Source of the DNA: Pedobacter cryophilus
Lineage (GTDB): Bacteria; Bacteroidota; Bacteroidia; Sphingobacteriales; Sphingobacteriaceae
DNA length: 64,000 nt
Assembly: GCF_005116455.1 (NCBI RefSeq)
Contig: NZ_SWBP01000002.1
Span: 1 to 64,000 of the forward strand
Direction: 5' to 3'
A program made the translations under genes and the position numbers. Below are positions 53,433 through 62,468 of this stretch, in pieces (position 1 is the first letter of the stretch; every line of letters begins with the position of its first letter). The notes below the pieces were generated by a model that worked only from the letters and a program-made list of their open reading frames with translations, was not told where the DNA came from and ran no database searches.

Positions 53433-54185
53433 ATGGTAAAGAAATACGTAGTTGCTTGTAGCATGATGTTGGTAATTTGTGTACTCACAAAAATGTTTGG
53501 TTACAGCTACTCCACCAGTTTTAGTAAAGTGATTTTTCCAAATATAGAAAGCGCCAGAAAGTTAACAGAAAGCGTTTTTTATAAGGATTTAAATTTCGCT
53601 AATGAATTATTGCCTATTGGCGATAAAAAAATTGAATATAGAATGGAAAAGGCTTTAAAAGCCAATTCATATTCAAAATTGCAAACTCTTAAATTACACC
53701 AAAAGGCCGAGGTATGGTTTCCTATTATAGAGCCAATTTTGAAGAAATATGGTGTGCCCGAAGATTTTAAATATGTTCCTTTAATAGAAAGTGGTTTCAC
53801 CGGAAATCAAGTTTCTCCAAAAGGTGCCGCTGGCTTATGGCAATTTATGCCGCAAACCGGTAGAGATTATGGTTTAAAGGTAAACGACCAAATTGATCAA
53901 AGAATGAACATTCGTTTATCAACTGTTGCGGCGGCTAAGTATATTAGAGATTTATACAAGCAATTTAACAGCTGGACTTTAGTTGCGGCTGCATACAATG
54001 GCGGCGAGGGCAGAATTAGAAGAGTGATCAACAAGCAAAACCAGGATAATTATTTTAAAATGGATTTGAATAAAGAAACTGGTAAATATGTGTACAGTTT
54101 AATTTCAATGAAAGAAATTATTGAACATCCTGAAGATCATGGCTATAAGATTAAAAATCCTAGAAAGTTGATGGCATTAAAATAG
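53433..54185 (+). CDS. Lytic transglycosylase (SLT domain)
   Basis: 250 residues from ATG 53433. An N-terminal hydrophobic signal or anchor (VVACSMMLVICVLTKMFGYS) is followed by the SLT catalytic domain at about 105-230: Glu119 in YVPLIESGFTGN is the catalytic acid, and KGAAGLWQFMPQTGRDYGL, then AAKYIRDLYKQF and VAAAYNGGEGRIRRVI complete the family motifs. It cleaves peptidoglycan glycan strands with formation of 1,6-anhydro-muropeptides. A longer frame from TTG 53412 lies after the promoter but would add seven residues before the signal; the ATG is preferred. Confidence 0.93.
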   Translation: MVKKYVVACSMMLVICVLTKMFGYSYSTSFSKVIFPNIESARKLTESVFYKDLNFANELLPIGDKKIEYRMEKALKANSYSKLQTLKLHQKAEVWFPIIEPILKKYGVPEDFKYVPLIESGFTGNQVSPKGAAGLWQFMPQTGRDYGLKVNDQIDQRMNIRLSTVAAAKYIRDLYKQFNSWTLVAAAYNGGEGRIRRVINKQNQDNYFKMDLNKETGKYVYSLISMKEIIEHPEDHGYKIKNPRKLMALK

Positions 54186-54210
54186 GAATAAAAATGACAT
54201 TATAAATAAC

Positions 54211-54239
54211 AAGGCTGAACTTTAGGTTCGGCCTTTTTT
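54211..54239 (+). terminator. Terminator after the lytic transglycosylase gene
   Basis: AAGGCTGAAC and GTTCGGCCTT form a stem with one G-T pair around a TTTAG loop, followed by six T residues. Confidence 0.85.
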
Positions 54240-54242
54240 CGT

Positions 54243-54250
54243 TAATTTTG
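54243..54250 (+). promoter_or_regulatory. Candidate -7 promoter element of second uvrA
   Basis: TAATTTTG matches TAnnTTTG, 56 bp before the uvrA ATG and just after the preceding terminator. Confidence 0.45.
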
Positions 54251-54306
54251 CGAGCTTTTAAAACAAAAATCATTACAATTTTTTATTAGCAGAGAAAGCT
54301 GTTTAT

Positions 54307-57165
54307 ATGAGTAAGAAACCAATTGATCTGGTAGAACAAAGTGAAGTAGAAGTATATGGCGCCAGGGTTCATAATTTAAAGAATATAGATATTTCATTCC
54401 CTCGTAATCAACTGGTAGTAATTACCGGTTTAAGTGGTTCGGGAAAATCATCTTTAGCTTTTGATACCATTTATGCTGAAGGACAGCGACGTTACATGGA
54501 AACTTTTTCGGCTTACTCTCGTCAGTTTATGGGCGGCTTAGAAAGACCAGATGTTGATAAAGTATCGGGCCTAAGCCCTGTAATTGCTATTGAACAAAAA
54601 ACCACTTCAAAAAATCCACGTTCTACGGTTGGGACTATTACAGAGATTTATGATTTTATGCGCTTGCTTTATGCAAGGGTAGCCGACGCTTATTCTTACA
54701 ATACAGGCGAAAAAATGATGAAAATGTCTGAAGATCAGATATTACATCAGGTCTTAGAACAGTTTGACGGCAAGCCTATCAATATTTTAGCTCCAGTAGT
54801 AAAAGGTAGAAAAGGGCATTACCGCGAATTATTTGAGCAAATTAGAAAACAAGGATATTTAAAAGTACGAGTAGACGGAGAAATTGTAGATGTTGTGCCT
54901 AAAATGCAATTAGACAGGTACAAAATTCATGATATTGAAACCGTAATAGATCGTTTAATTGTAACTGAAAAAGATAAAAAGCGCTTGTACACTTCTATAC
55001 AATCGGCTTTAAAAATTGCAAAAGGCATTATCAAAATTTCAGATAAAGAGAACAAGGTTTACCATTTCTCTAAATTTTTAATGTGCCCAACCACAGGCGT
55101 TTCTTATGATGAACCGCAACCCAATACTTTCTCGTTCAACTCGCCTTATGGTGCTTGTCCAGAGTGTGATGGCTTAGGTTACATTTTTGATGTAGATGAA
55201 GAATCGGTCATCCCAAATAAAAAGCTGAGTATTATTAATGGTGGTTTGGCTCCTTTAGGCGATTACCGCGAAACCTGGATTTTTCAGGTAATTAAAGCGC
55301 TTGGAAAAAAGTATAACTTTTCGCTTTCGCAGCCCATAGAAAAATTAGATCCAAAAGCCATTGATATTCTTTTACATGGTGTAGATGAGTTAATTACTGT
55401 TCCGGTTGAGTATAATAAATGGAATGTACAAAATTATCAAATCCCTTTTGATGGCATTATAAAAATGCTGGAAGAACAAAACGAGAAAAAAGGAGATGCG
55501 GTAAGCAATGATTTAGAAAGTTTTAGGGTTTTAAAAACCTGTCCGCTTTGTGAAGGAGCAAGATTAAAGAAAGAATCGTTACACTTTAAAGTGGATCACA
55601 AAAATATTTTTGATTTAGCTTCTATGGATATTAAAAACCTGCAAACTTGGTTTGAAGGTTTAGAAGATAGATTAAATGAGCGTCAGAATATCATCGCTAA
55701 AGAAATTTTAAAGGAAATAAGATCAAGAATTGGCTTTTTGTTGGATGTTGGCTTGGTTTATTTAACGCTAGACCGTACAGCAAGAACGCTATCAGGCGGA
55801 GAGGCGCAACGTATTCGTTTGGCCACTCAAATTGGCTCGCAACTGATGAATGTGATGTATATTTTGGATGAGCCTTCTATCGGTTTACACCAAAGAGATA
55901 ATGATCGCTTAATTAAAGCCTTAAAAGATTTGCGAGACTTAAGCAATACCGTTGTGGTGGTAGAGCATGATAAAGACATGATTTTGGAGGCAGATTATGT
56001 GATAGATATGGGGCCAGCTGCCGGTTTACATGGTGGCGAAGTCGTGGCACAAGGCACACCTGCTCAATTGTTAAAATCTCATACGCTTACTGCATCTTAT
56101 TTAAATGGAGAAAGAGAAATCAGTATCCCGGCAAAAAGAAGAGAAGGAAACGGCAAAGTGTTATCCTTAAAAAATGCGACGGGTAACAATCTTCAAAACG
56201 TAAGTGTAGATTTTCCTTTAGGCCAGCTCATTTGCGTAACCGGCGTTTCTGGAAGTGGTAAATCAACTTTAATTGGAGAAACCTTATATCCGGTTTTAAA
56301 TAAGCACTTTTTTAGAGCTAAAAAACAACCTATGCCTTTTAAAGAAATTAAAGGTTTAGAGCATATAGATAAAGTAATTGAGATAGATCAAACCCCAATT
56401 GGACGTACACCAAGGTCTAATCCCTCCACCTATACCAGTGTTTTTTCTGATATCAGGAATTTATTTGTGGCTTTGCCCGAGGCTCAAATTAGAGGTTATA
56501 AACCCGGCAGATTCTCTTTTAATGTAAAAGGTGGAAGATGCGAAACCTGCCAAGGTGGTGGAATGAAAGTGATTGAAATGAATTTCTTACCCGATGTTCA
56601 AGTTCCTTGTGAAGAATGTGGTGGAAAACGATACAACAGAGAAACTTTAGAAGTTCGCTTTCGCGGAAAATCCATCAGCGATGTGTTGGATATGAGCGTA
56701 GAAGATGCGGTAGCTTTTTTCGAGAATATTCCATCCATTTATCGTAAAATAAAAACTTTAAAAGATGTGGGTTTAGGTTACATCACCTTAGGACAATCAT
56801 CCACAACTTTATCTGGTGGCGAGGCACAAAGGGTAAAATTAGCGACAGAACTTTCTAAAAAAGACACCGGAAATACTTTTTACATTTTAGATGAGCCTAC
56901 CACAGGTTTACATTTTGAAGATATCAATGTGTTGCTGGGCGTTTTAAATTTAATAGTTGATAAAGGGAATACCGTATTGGTAATTGAGCACAATTTAGAC
57001 GTGATTAAAGTAGCCGATTATGTGGTAGATCTTGGTCCGGAAGGAGGCTCTGGTGGAGGAAATATAGTTTTTGCAGGTACGCCAGAAGGTTTGTGCAAAG
57101 TGAAAGAAAGTTTTACAGGTATTTTCTTGAAAAAGGAAATGGATAGTATGATAAAATCAAAATAA
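54307..57165 (+). CDS. uvrA: Excinuclease ABC subunit A (second UvrA paralogue)
   Basis: 952-residue UvrA with the full set of motifs: Walker A GLSGSGKSS at 41-49 and GVSGSGKST in the second module, signatures [14 protein letters not shown] and [14 protein letters not shown], zinc cysteines CPECDGLG, CPLCEGAR and CETCQGGG ... CEECGGKR, and TPIGRTPRSNPSTYTSVF. It differs from the first copy at many conserved places, for example METFSAYSRQFMGGL here against [15 protein letters not shown] there. Both look complete, so this is an old duplication rather than a recent one. Which copy carries standard excision repair cannot be told from sequence alone. Confidence 0.95.
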   Translation: MSKKPIDLVEQSEVEVYGARVHNLKNIDISFPRNQLVVITGLSGSGKSSLAFDTIYAEGQRRYMETFSAYSRQFMGGLERPDVDKVSGLSPVIAIEQKTTSKNPRSTVGTITEIYDFMRLLYARVADAYSYNTGEKMMKMSEDQILHQVLEQFDGKPINILAPVVKGRKGHYRELFEQIRKQGYLKVRVDGEIVDVVPKMQLDRYKIHDIETVIDRLIVTEKDKKRLYTSIQSALKIAKGIIKISDKENKVYHFSKFLMCPTTGVSYDEPQPNTFSFNSPYGACPECDGLGYIFDVDEESVIPNKKLSIINGGLAPLGDYRETWIFQVIKALGKKYNFSLSQPIEKLDPKAIDILLHGVDELITVPVEYNKWNVQNYQIPFDGIIKMLEEQNEKKGDAVSNDLESFRVLKTCPLCEGARLKKESLHFKVDHKNIFDLASMDIKNLQTWFEGLEDRLNERQNIIAKEILKEIRSRIGFLLDVGLVYLTLDRTARTLSGGEAQRIRLATQIGSQLMNVMYILDEPSIGLHQRDNDRLIKALKDLRDLSNTVVVVEHDKDMILEADYVIDMGPAAGLHGGEVVAQGTPAQLLKSHTLTASYLNGEREISIPAKRREGNGKVLSLKNATGNNLQNVSVDFPLGQLICVTGVSGSGKSTLIGETLYPVLNKHFFRAKKQPMPFKEIKGLEHIDKVIEIDQTPIGRTPRSNPSTYTSVFSDIRNLFVALPEAQIRGYKPGRFSFNVKGGRCETCQGGGMKVIEMNFLPDVQVPCEECGGKRYNRETLEVRFRGKSISDVLDMSVEDAVAFFENIPSIYRKIKTLKDVGLGYITLGQSSTTLSGGEAQRVKLATELSKKDTGNTFYILDEPTTGLHFEDINVLLGVLNLIVDKGNTVLVIEHNLDVIKVADYVVDLGPEGGSGGGNIVFAGTPEGLCKVKESFTGIFLKKEMDSMIKSK

Positions 57166-57225
57166 AGAATGCTCAAAATGAGGTCTTATTTAATTTTAAG
57201 AAATTGATTAAATTAGATTCATCAA

Positions 57226-57423
57226 ATGGAAGATAAAAAGATAAACATAGTTTCTGAGCCCACTGCTGATTATGAAAAAGCAGAAATGGATTTGCTTAAA
57301 TTAGCATTGACTAGGTCATACACAGAAAGATTTTTAATTATGACAAGGCTAATGAAAATGGATATGATGTTTAGAAAAGCAAAAATTACCCATAAGCCAT
57401 TTATAGAACCTAAAAATATCTAA
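57226..57423 (+). CDS. Small protein, probable partner of a lost nucleotidyltransferase
   Basis: 65 residues, helical and Met-rich (ALTRSYTERFLIMTRLMKMD, then MMFRKAKITHKPF). I associate this pattern with small proteins encoded directly upstream of nucleotidyltransferases of the AbiEii/DUF6036 kind in Bacteroidota. Here that downstream gene survives only as a short tail (see next entry), so this protein may be a leftover without a partner. It follows uvrA by 60 bp. Confidence 0.6.
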   Translation: MEDKKINIVSEPTADYEKAEMDLLKLALTRSYTERFLIMTRLMKMDMMFRKAKITHKPFIEPKNI

Positions 57424-57516
57424 TTCCAATCTAAAAAAGCCGCTAATCGCTCAAAAGACCAAATAGATCTAATTGCTTTGGAGAAGATTAAGAACTTAAG
57501 AGGCAATAATAATTAG
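57424..57516 (+). pseudogene. C-terminal remnant of a nucleotidyltransferase
   Basis: Directly after the stop of the small gene, the same frame continues SKKAANRSKDQIDLIALEKI, then KNLRGNNN to TAG at 57514-57516. This is the typical end of small nucleotidyltransferase-domain proteins (K-x-A-x-R-x-K-D-x-x-D ... LEKIK). The catalytic part is absent, so a deletion removed most of the gene. Confidence 0.55.
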
Positions 57517-57752
57517 GAAATTACCCCTTTCAATATCCATCTCCTCTAGCCTTTCTCTAGAATCCCTTTTCAATAAAGTTTATATACTGTTTGCCCCCAC
57601 CAATTAAAAACTATCTAACTATTTATATAATAGACAAATAACATTTTTTTTATCAAAATCATTTATTTCTATATTAATTTGATAATATTTTGGTAACCTT
57701 TAAGCGGTTTCAATAGTATTACTTTGCGGGTAAAACGCAAAAATATATATAC

Positions 57753-59177
57753 ATGAACAAATTATTTTACTTCCTTGCTGTGATGATTACCATCAGCGCT
57801 TGCTCAAAAAAATCAGATTCTAATTCTACGCCAATTATTCCAATAGTTACAAAGGCACCTCCAGCTCCTTATACTATTAAAGAAGATTTTGAACAAGGGG
57901 TTAAAACATCTTATGCCATTGCAGATGTAAGTTTAAAAACCGGAAGCTGGTCTTTTGAAGATGCCTTGTTAGGGAAATTAGCAGCCGACGTTAAAAACGA
58001 CAACCAATCCGTTCGTTTAAGAACAGGAAAAATATCCATGAATTTTGATATTGACAGCATATCTATGATCAAATTTAGTCATGCTCAATATGGAAATGAC
58101 GCCGTTTCTGAATTAAGTTTATGGGTATCTTCAGATCAGGGCTTAACTTATTCCCAGTTAGGGAATTCGATAAATGCTGCATCTAAAACTTTTGCGACAG
58201 ATTCTTTTAAGGTTACCCTTCAAAAAAAGGTTCGTTTTCAAATTAGAAAAGTGGGAACGACAAGGATAAACATTGATGATTTTATTTTTGTGGGTGCGGG
58301 TAATCCTAATATTGTATTTAACGCTATCCCAGATGTAGATCCTACAACGCCACCATATACTTCTACGCCAGCTCCAGGAAGAGGTACGCCAAGTGGCACC
58401 GGTACTGATGTGCAGCCAACAACCGGTGATAATAGTAATTTGCTATTTGGTAATCCATCAAACGCCTTAGCTGATGTAGTGATGAAAGAAAACTACTTAA
58501 TAGATCAAAAGTATTATGTACAATCTTATAGCAGCACCAGAGGAACAGCAAATTGGGTGAGTTGGCATTTAGATGAAACGTCATCAACAAATGCAACCGC
58601 AAGATTAGATAATTTTGGTGCTTTTACTGGTTTGCCAACCGGATTTTATCAAGTACAAAGTAATAGTTACAGCGGTTCTGGTTTTGATAGAGGACATATT
58701 TGTCCATCTGCTGATAGAACAAGCTCTGCGGAAGCAAATTCGGCTACTTTTTTAATGACTAACATGATTCCGCAAGCGCCAAACAATAACCAAAGAACTT
58801 GGGCTAATTTGGAAAACTATTTAAGAGCCGAAGTACAAAAAGGAAACGAAGTTTACATTATTATGGGAAGCTATGGAAAAGGCGGAAGCGGTAGTGTTGG
58901 CAGTGCAGAAACCATTAACAACGGAAATATAACCGTCCCCAACCGAGTTTGGAAAGTGGCAGTAATATTGACCAAAGGAAATGGAGATTTAGCCCGAGTG
59001 GATGCCAATACTAGAGTTTTAGCCGTAGATACACCAAATGAAAATACCATTAATTCAGATTGGACTACTTACATTACTACTGTAGATGCGATTGAAAAAG
59101 CTACTAATTATAATTTATTATCGTCATTACCAGTAGCGCTTCAAACTACTTTGCAGAGTAAAATTTATAAGCCCTAA
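57753..59177 (+). CDS. Secreted DNA/RNA non-specific endonuclease (lipoprotein)
   Basis: 474 residues. A lipoprotein signal ends in the lipobox ITISAC (Cys about 17), followed by a Ser/Asn-rich linker. Residues about 40-190 form a beta-rich domain, perhaps a binding module, and the C-terminal half is a NUC1-type nuclease with GFDRGHICPSADRT (catalytic His315) and TNMIPQAPNNNQRTWANLE (metal-binding Asn). It cleaves DNA and RNA outside the cytoplasm, probably for nutrient scavenging. No immunity gene is adjacent, consistent with an exported enzyme. The Pro/Thr/Gly-rich linker (about 192-225) separates the two domains. Confidence 0.92.
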   Translation: MNKLFYFLAVMITISACSKKSDSNSTPIIPIVTKAPPAPYTIKEDFEQGVKTSYAIADVSLKTGSWSFEDALLGKLAADVKNDNQSVRLRTGKISMNFDIDSISMIKFSHAQYGNDAVSELSLWVSSDQGLTYSQLGNSINAASKTFATDSFKVTLQKKVRFQIRKVGTTRINIDDFIFVGAGNPNIVFNAIPDVDPTTPPYTSTPAPGRGTPSGTGTDVQPTTGDNSNLLFGNPSNALADVVMKENYLIDQKYYVQSYSSTRGTANWVSWHLDETSSTNATARLDNFGAFTGLPTGFYQVQSNSYSGSGFDRGHICPSADRTSSAEANSATFLMTNMIPQAPNNNQRTWANLENYLRAEVQKGNEVYIIMGSYGKGGSGSVGSAETINNGNITVPNRVWKVAVILTKGNGDLARVDANTRVLAVDTPNENTINSDWTTYITTVDAIEKATNYNLLSSLPVALQTTLQSKIYKP

Positions 59178-59194
59178 GCATTCATAAACAAATA

Positions 59195-59232
59195 AAAAAG
59201 GGATGATTTCGGTTAAGAAATCATCCCTTTTT
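59195..59232. terminator. Bidirectional terminator
   Basis: AAAAAGGGATGATTTC and GAAATCATCCCTTTTT form a perfect 16-bp stem around GGTTAA, between the convergent nuclease and aldose epimerase genes. Confidence 0.92.
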
Positions 59233-59257
59233 GTTTAATAAATTTATTGAATTGGTG

Positions 59258-60427
59258 TTACTTATTACTGAATTTATAAACAGAAATAGTGTGATATTGT
59301 TGCCCTGGCTTTAGAACTGTAGTTGGGAAATTAGCTTGATTAGGGGCGTTTGGAAAATGTTGTGTTTCTAAACAAAATGCAGTTCTAAAATCATCTTTAG
59401 TACCATTTTTTAACACATTATTACCAGCCATAAAATTACCACTATAAAATTGTAAGCCGGGTTCTTGAGTATAAACATCCATAATAATGCTTGTTAAATC
59501 AGCAGTTACGGTTGCCGCATGGTTCATTCCCATTGCTTGTTTTCCACTCAAAACATAGTTGTGGTCATAACCCAATCCAAATTTTAATTGCTCGTTAGCA
59601 TTTTCTATCCTTGCGCCTATGCTTTCTGCTTTGGTAAAATCAAAGGGGGTAGAGGCTACCGCTTCAATTTTTCCGGTTGGGATAAGTGTAGAATCTACTG
59701 GGGTGTATTTATCAGCATAAATTTGTAGTTTATGATTTAAAATAGTTCCATTTCCTTCTCCATTTAAATTAAAATAAGCGTGATTGGTTAAGTTTAAAAC
59801 AGTTGCCTTATCTGTGGTAGCAGTATATTCCATTTTAAGCTCATTATCATCAGTAAGGCTATAAATTACTTTAACGGTTAAGTTTCCAGGATAACCTTCT
59901 TCCATATCCTTACTTAAATAGCTTAATTCTAAAGTATGCACATCTAATTTTTTAGCATCCCAAACCACATAATGATAGCCTTTAGCGCCTCCATGCAAGG
60001 TGTTTTTTCCGTTATTGATAGAGGAAGTATATTCTTTGCCATCTATCGTGAATTTACCATTCGCGATACGGTTGCCATATCTTCCAATAGTAGCACCATA
60101 ATAAGCATCTGGCGTTTTGATGTAGTTGTTTAAGTCTTTTAAGCCAACTACCACATTTATTAACTGTCCGTCTTTATTAGGCACAAATAGATTTACCAAT
60201 CGACCACCATAATTAGTAAAAAAGGCTTTCATCCCTTTTGAATTTTCCAAAACATACAAATGAGTTTCTTTCCCATCAATTACACTATCAAATAGGGTCG
60301 AATCAGGTTCGCTCATTAATAGGCTATCTTTATTTGTAGACGAGGCTTGTTGCGTTTTTTGCTGACAAGCAGTTAAACTAAGAGCCACTATAGCAACTCC
60401 TAAAGTTGATTTAAGGTAATTTTTCAA
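59258..60427 (-). CDS. galM: Aldose 1-epimerase (lipoprotein)
   Basis: 389-residue mutarotase with a lipoprotein signal (VAIVALSLTAC, Cys about 21), so it acts in the periplasm. Motifs: GGRLVNLFVPNKDG, GRYGNRIANGKF, NTLHGGAKGYHYVVWDA, the catalytic-His region LTNHAYFNLNG, GYDHNYVL and the catalytic Glu in AFCLETQHFPNAPNQ. It interconverts alpha and beta anomers of galactose or glucose during sugar uptake. It is monocistronic with a long A/T-rich 5' region (60428-60569). Confidence 0.95.
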   Translation of the reverse strand: MKNYLKSTLGVAIVALSLTACQQKTQQASSTNKDSLLMSEPDSTLFDSVIDGKETHLYVLENSKGMKAFFTNYGGRLVNLFVPNKDGQLINVVVGLKDLNNYIKTPDAYYGATIGRYGNRIANGKFTIDGKEYTSSINNGKNTLHGGAKGYHYVVWDAKKLDVHTLELSYLSKDMEEGYPGNLTVKVIYSLTDDNELKMEYTATTDKATVLNLTNHAYFNLNGEGNGTILNHKLQIYADKYTPVDSTLIPTGKIEAVASTPFDFTKAESIGARIENANEQLKFGLGYDHNYVLSGKQAMGMNHAATVTADLTSIIMDVYTQEPGLQFYSGNFMAGNNVLKNGTKDDFRTAFCLETQHFPNAPNQANFPTTVLKPGQQYHTISVYKFSNK

Positions 60428-60569
60428 TAATTTAGGTTTAATAATTAGAAAATATGCCTTTTAAAATCAGGCTATTATAATACTAAAGTAGTATTTAATT
60501 GTAAGTAAGACAATTAAAATGTTCAATAATATTTTTTTAAAGTATTGGAGGTTTTTGAAGATTGTGATA

Positions 60570-61589
60570 TTAATTCTTGGTCAGTTCGCCTCTAATAGAT
60601 GTGCCTAATCGTCTTAACAACCGGTCTTTAGGATAGTTTCTGCCTAAAAGATACATCAGTTTCGTTACTGCAGCTTCAAACGTCATATCGTATCCGTTTA
60701 AAACGCCCATGCTTTTTAAAGCACTGCTAGTAGCATATCTGCCCATTTCTACCGAGCCAACTTTGCATTGAGAAATATCAAGAATTATTTTGCCGTTAGC
60801 TATAGCGGCTTCTATTTTTTCTAAAAACCATTTAGCCGTTGTGGTATTTCCTGTCCCAAAACTTTCCATAATAATGGCTTCGGCATCAGAATTTAAAACA
60901 GCATCTACAATTTGCGGACTAATACCTGGATAAAGTTTTAGTACGCCAATGTTGTTGCTCACATTGGTATGCACTCTTAAAATACTGTTTTCTAATTTCC
61001 CTATTACAGCGTCATTGTATTTGATATGTACGCCAGCTTCTACCAAAACCGGGTAATTTGGAGACCTAAATGCCTCAAATTTTGCAGAATTATATTTGAA
61101 AGTTCTGTTTCCTCTGTAAAGCTTATTCTCAAAGTAAATACATACTTCGGGTACTCTAGGTTTTCCATCTAATTTTGCCGATGCAATTTCTAAAGCGGTA
61201 ATAAAATTCTCTTTAGCATCGGTACGCACCTCTGAAATAGGTAATTGAGAGCCCGTGAAAATCACTGGTTTACCCAAGCCTTCTAGCATAAAACTTAAAG
61301 CTGATGCGGTGAAAGCCATGGTATCTGATCCGTGAAGTATTAAAAAGCCGTCATGATCTTCATAATTATTTTCTATAAGTATTGCCAATTCCGCCCAAAT
61401 ATCTGGCGTCATATCAGAAGAATCTATAATGGGATCAAAAGAATGAACGGTTAATTCATAATCCATTCTTCGTAACTCGGGAACATTTTCTATAATTTGT
61501 TCAAAAGTAAAGGGAATTAATACGCCGGTATCAGGATCTCTAATCATTCCAATGGTACCTCCGGTGTATATCACAAATATTTTGGTCAT
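60570..61589 (-). CDS. ansA: L-asparaginase, type I (cytoplasmic)
   Basis: 339 residues without a signal peptide. The first catalytic Thr is in IYTGGTIGMIRDPD, and the second active-site triad is in LILHGSDTMAFTASALSFML. ENFITALEIAS and GNTTTAKWF further fit the asparaginase/glutaminase family. It hydrolyses asparagine to aspartate and ammonia. It lies 55 bp downstream of the TatD-type gene on the same strand and may be co-transcribed with it. Confidence 0.95.
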   Translation of the reverse strand: MTKIFVIYTGGTIGMIRDPDTGVLIPFTFEQIIENVPELRRMDYELTVHSFDPIIDSSDMTPDIWAELAILIENNYEDHDGFLILHGSDTMAFTASALSFMLEGLGKPVIFTGSQLPISEVRTDAKENFITALEIASAKLDGKPRVPEVCIYFENKLYRGNRTFKYNSAKFEAFRSPNYPVLVEAGVHIKYNDAVIGKLENSILRVHTNVSNNIGVLKLYPGISPQIVDAVLNSDAEAIIMESFGTGNTTTAKWFLEKIEAAIANGKIILDISQCKVGSVEMGRYATSSALKSMGVLNGYDMTFEAAVTKLMYLLGRNYPKDRLLRRLGTSIRGELTKN

Positions 61590-61644
61590 CTTGAGACTAG
61601 ATTATAGACTAAATTTAAAAACAGTACAAATTAACACTATAAAT

Positions 61645-62412
61645 TTATACACCAAAAACTTTGACAGAATTTGCCGTAGTAATTTCTGCAACCTCCTCTA
61701 AACTCATATTTTTAATGTCAGCTATTTTTTGAGCAATATGAATCAAAAAAGAGCTTTCATTGGGTTTGCCCCGATGTGGAACTGGTGCTAAATAAGGAGC
61801 ATCGGTTTCTAGAACCAAATTTTCTAACTCTAACTGCTCAACCACTAAATCTAAACCTGCTTTTTTATAAGTCACCACACCGCCTATTCCCAATAAAAAA
61901 CCAAGTTTTATGGCTTGTTGTGCTTGTTGAATATTGCCAGTGAAACAATGAAATATGCCTCTGAGTTTATCATCATTCATTTCTTCTAAAATTTCAAACA
62001 CCTCATCAAAGGCTTCTCTGCAATGAATAACAATGGGAAGGTCTAATTCTTTTGCCCATAAAATTTGTTTCTTAAAGGCAATTTGCTGTTCTTTTAGTAA
62101 AGATTTATCCCAATAAAGATCTATCCCAATTTCTCCAATAGCATAAATATGATGATGGTCAATAGCGGTTTTAATCGAGTTTAACTCTTCTTCAAAATTT
62201 TCTTTCACATCACAAGGATGCAATCCCAACATAGGGAAACAATTTTTTGGATGAGATTGTTGCAGCCCTAAAACCAATTTAATAGAGGCGCTATCTACAT
62301 TAGGAAGAAACAATCTGGTGATCTGGTTATCCCAGCATCTTTGTAATTGCTCTTCTAATTTTTGAGGATCTGTTTCGTAATAAATATGGGTATGCGTATC
62401 TGTAAGTATCAT
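61645..62412 (-). CDS. TatD-family metal-dependent hydrolase
   Basis: 255 residues from ATG 62412 (MILTDTHTHIYYETDPQKLE). Metal ligands are seen in TDTHTH, AIGEIGIDLYWDKS, IVIHCREAFDEVF, RGIFHCFTGN and the C-terminal LVLETDAPYLAP. Members are 3'-5' DNases or RNases, or deacylases, in quality control. A frame from 62430 would start directly on the terminator T-run of the preceding gene, so the later ATG is chosen. Confidence 0.93.
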   Translation of the reverse strand: MILTDTHTHIYYETDPQKLEEQLQRCWDNQITRLFLPNVDSASIKLVLGLQQSHPKNCFPMLGLHPCDVKENFEEELNSIKTAIDHHHIYAIGEIGIDLYWDKSLLKEQQIAFKKQILWAKELDLPIVIHCREAFDEVFEILEEMNDDKLRGIFHCFTGNIQQAQQAIKLGFLLGIGGVVTYKKAGLDLVVEQLELENLVLETDAPYLAPVPHRGKPNESSFLIHIAQKIADIKNMSLEEVAEITTANSVKVFGV

Positions 62413-62431
62413 GATCAACAAAAATAGCATT

Positions 62432-62468
62432 AAAAAACCCCTTCTTTTAGGGAAGGGGTTAGTTTTTT
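62432..62468 (-). terminator. Terminator of the FKBP gene
   Basis: Inverted arms AACCCCTT (62436-62443) and AAGGGGTT (62453-62460) are followed on the minus strand by a T-run (62437-62432). It lies immediately after the FKBP stop and before the TatD gene. Confidence 0.8.
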
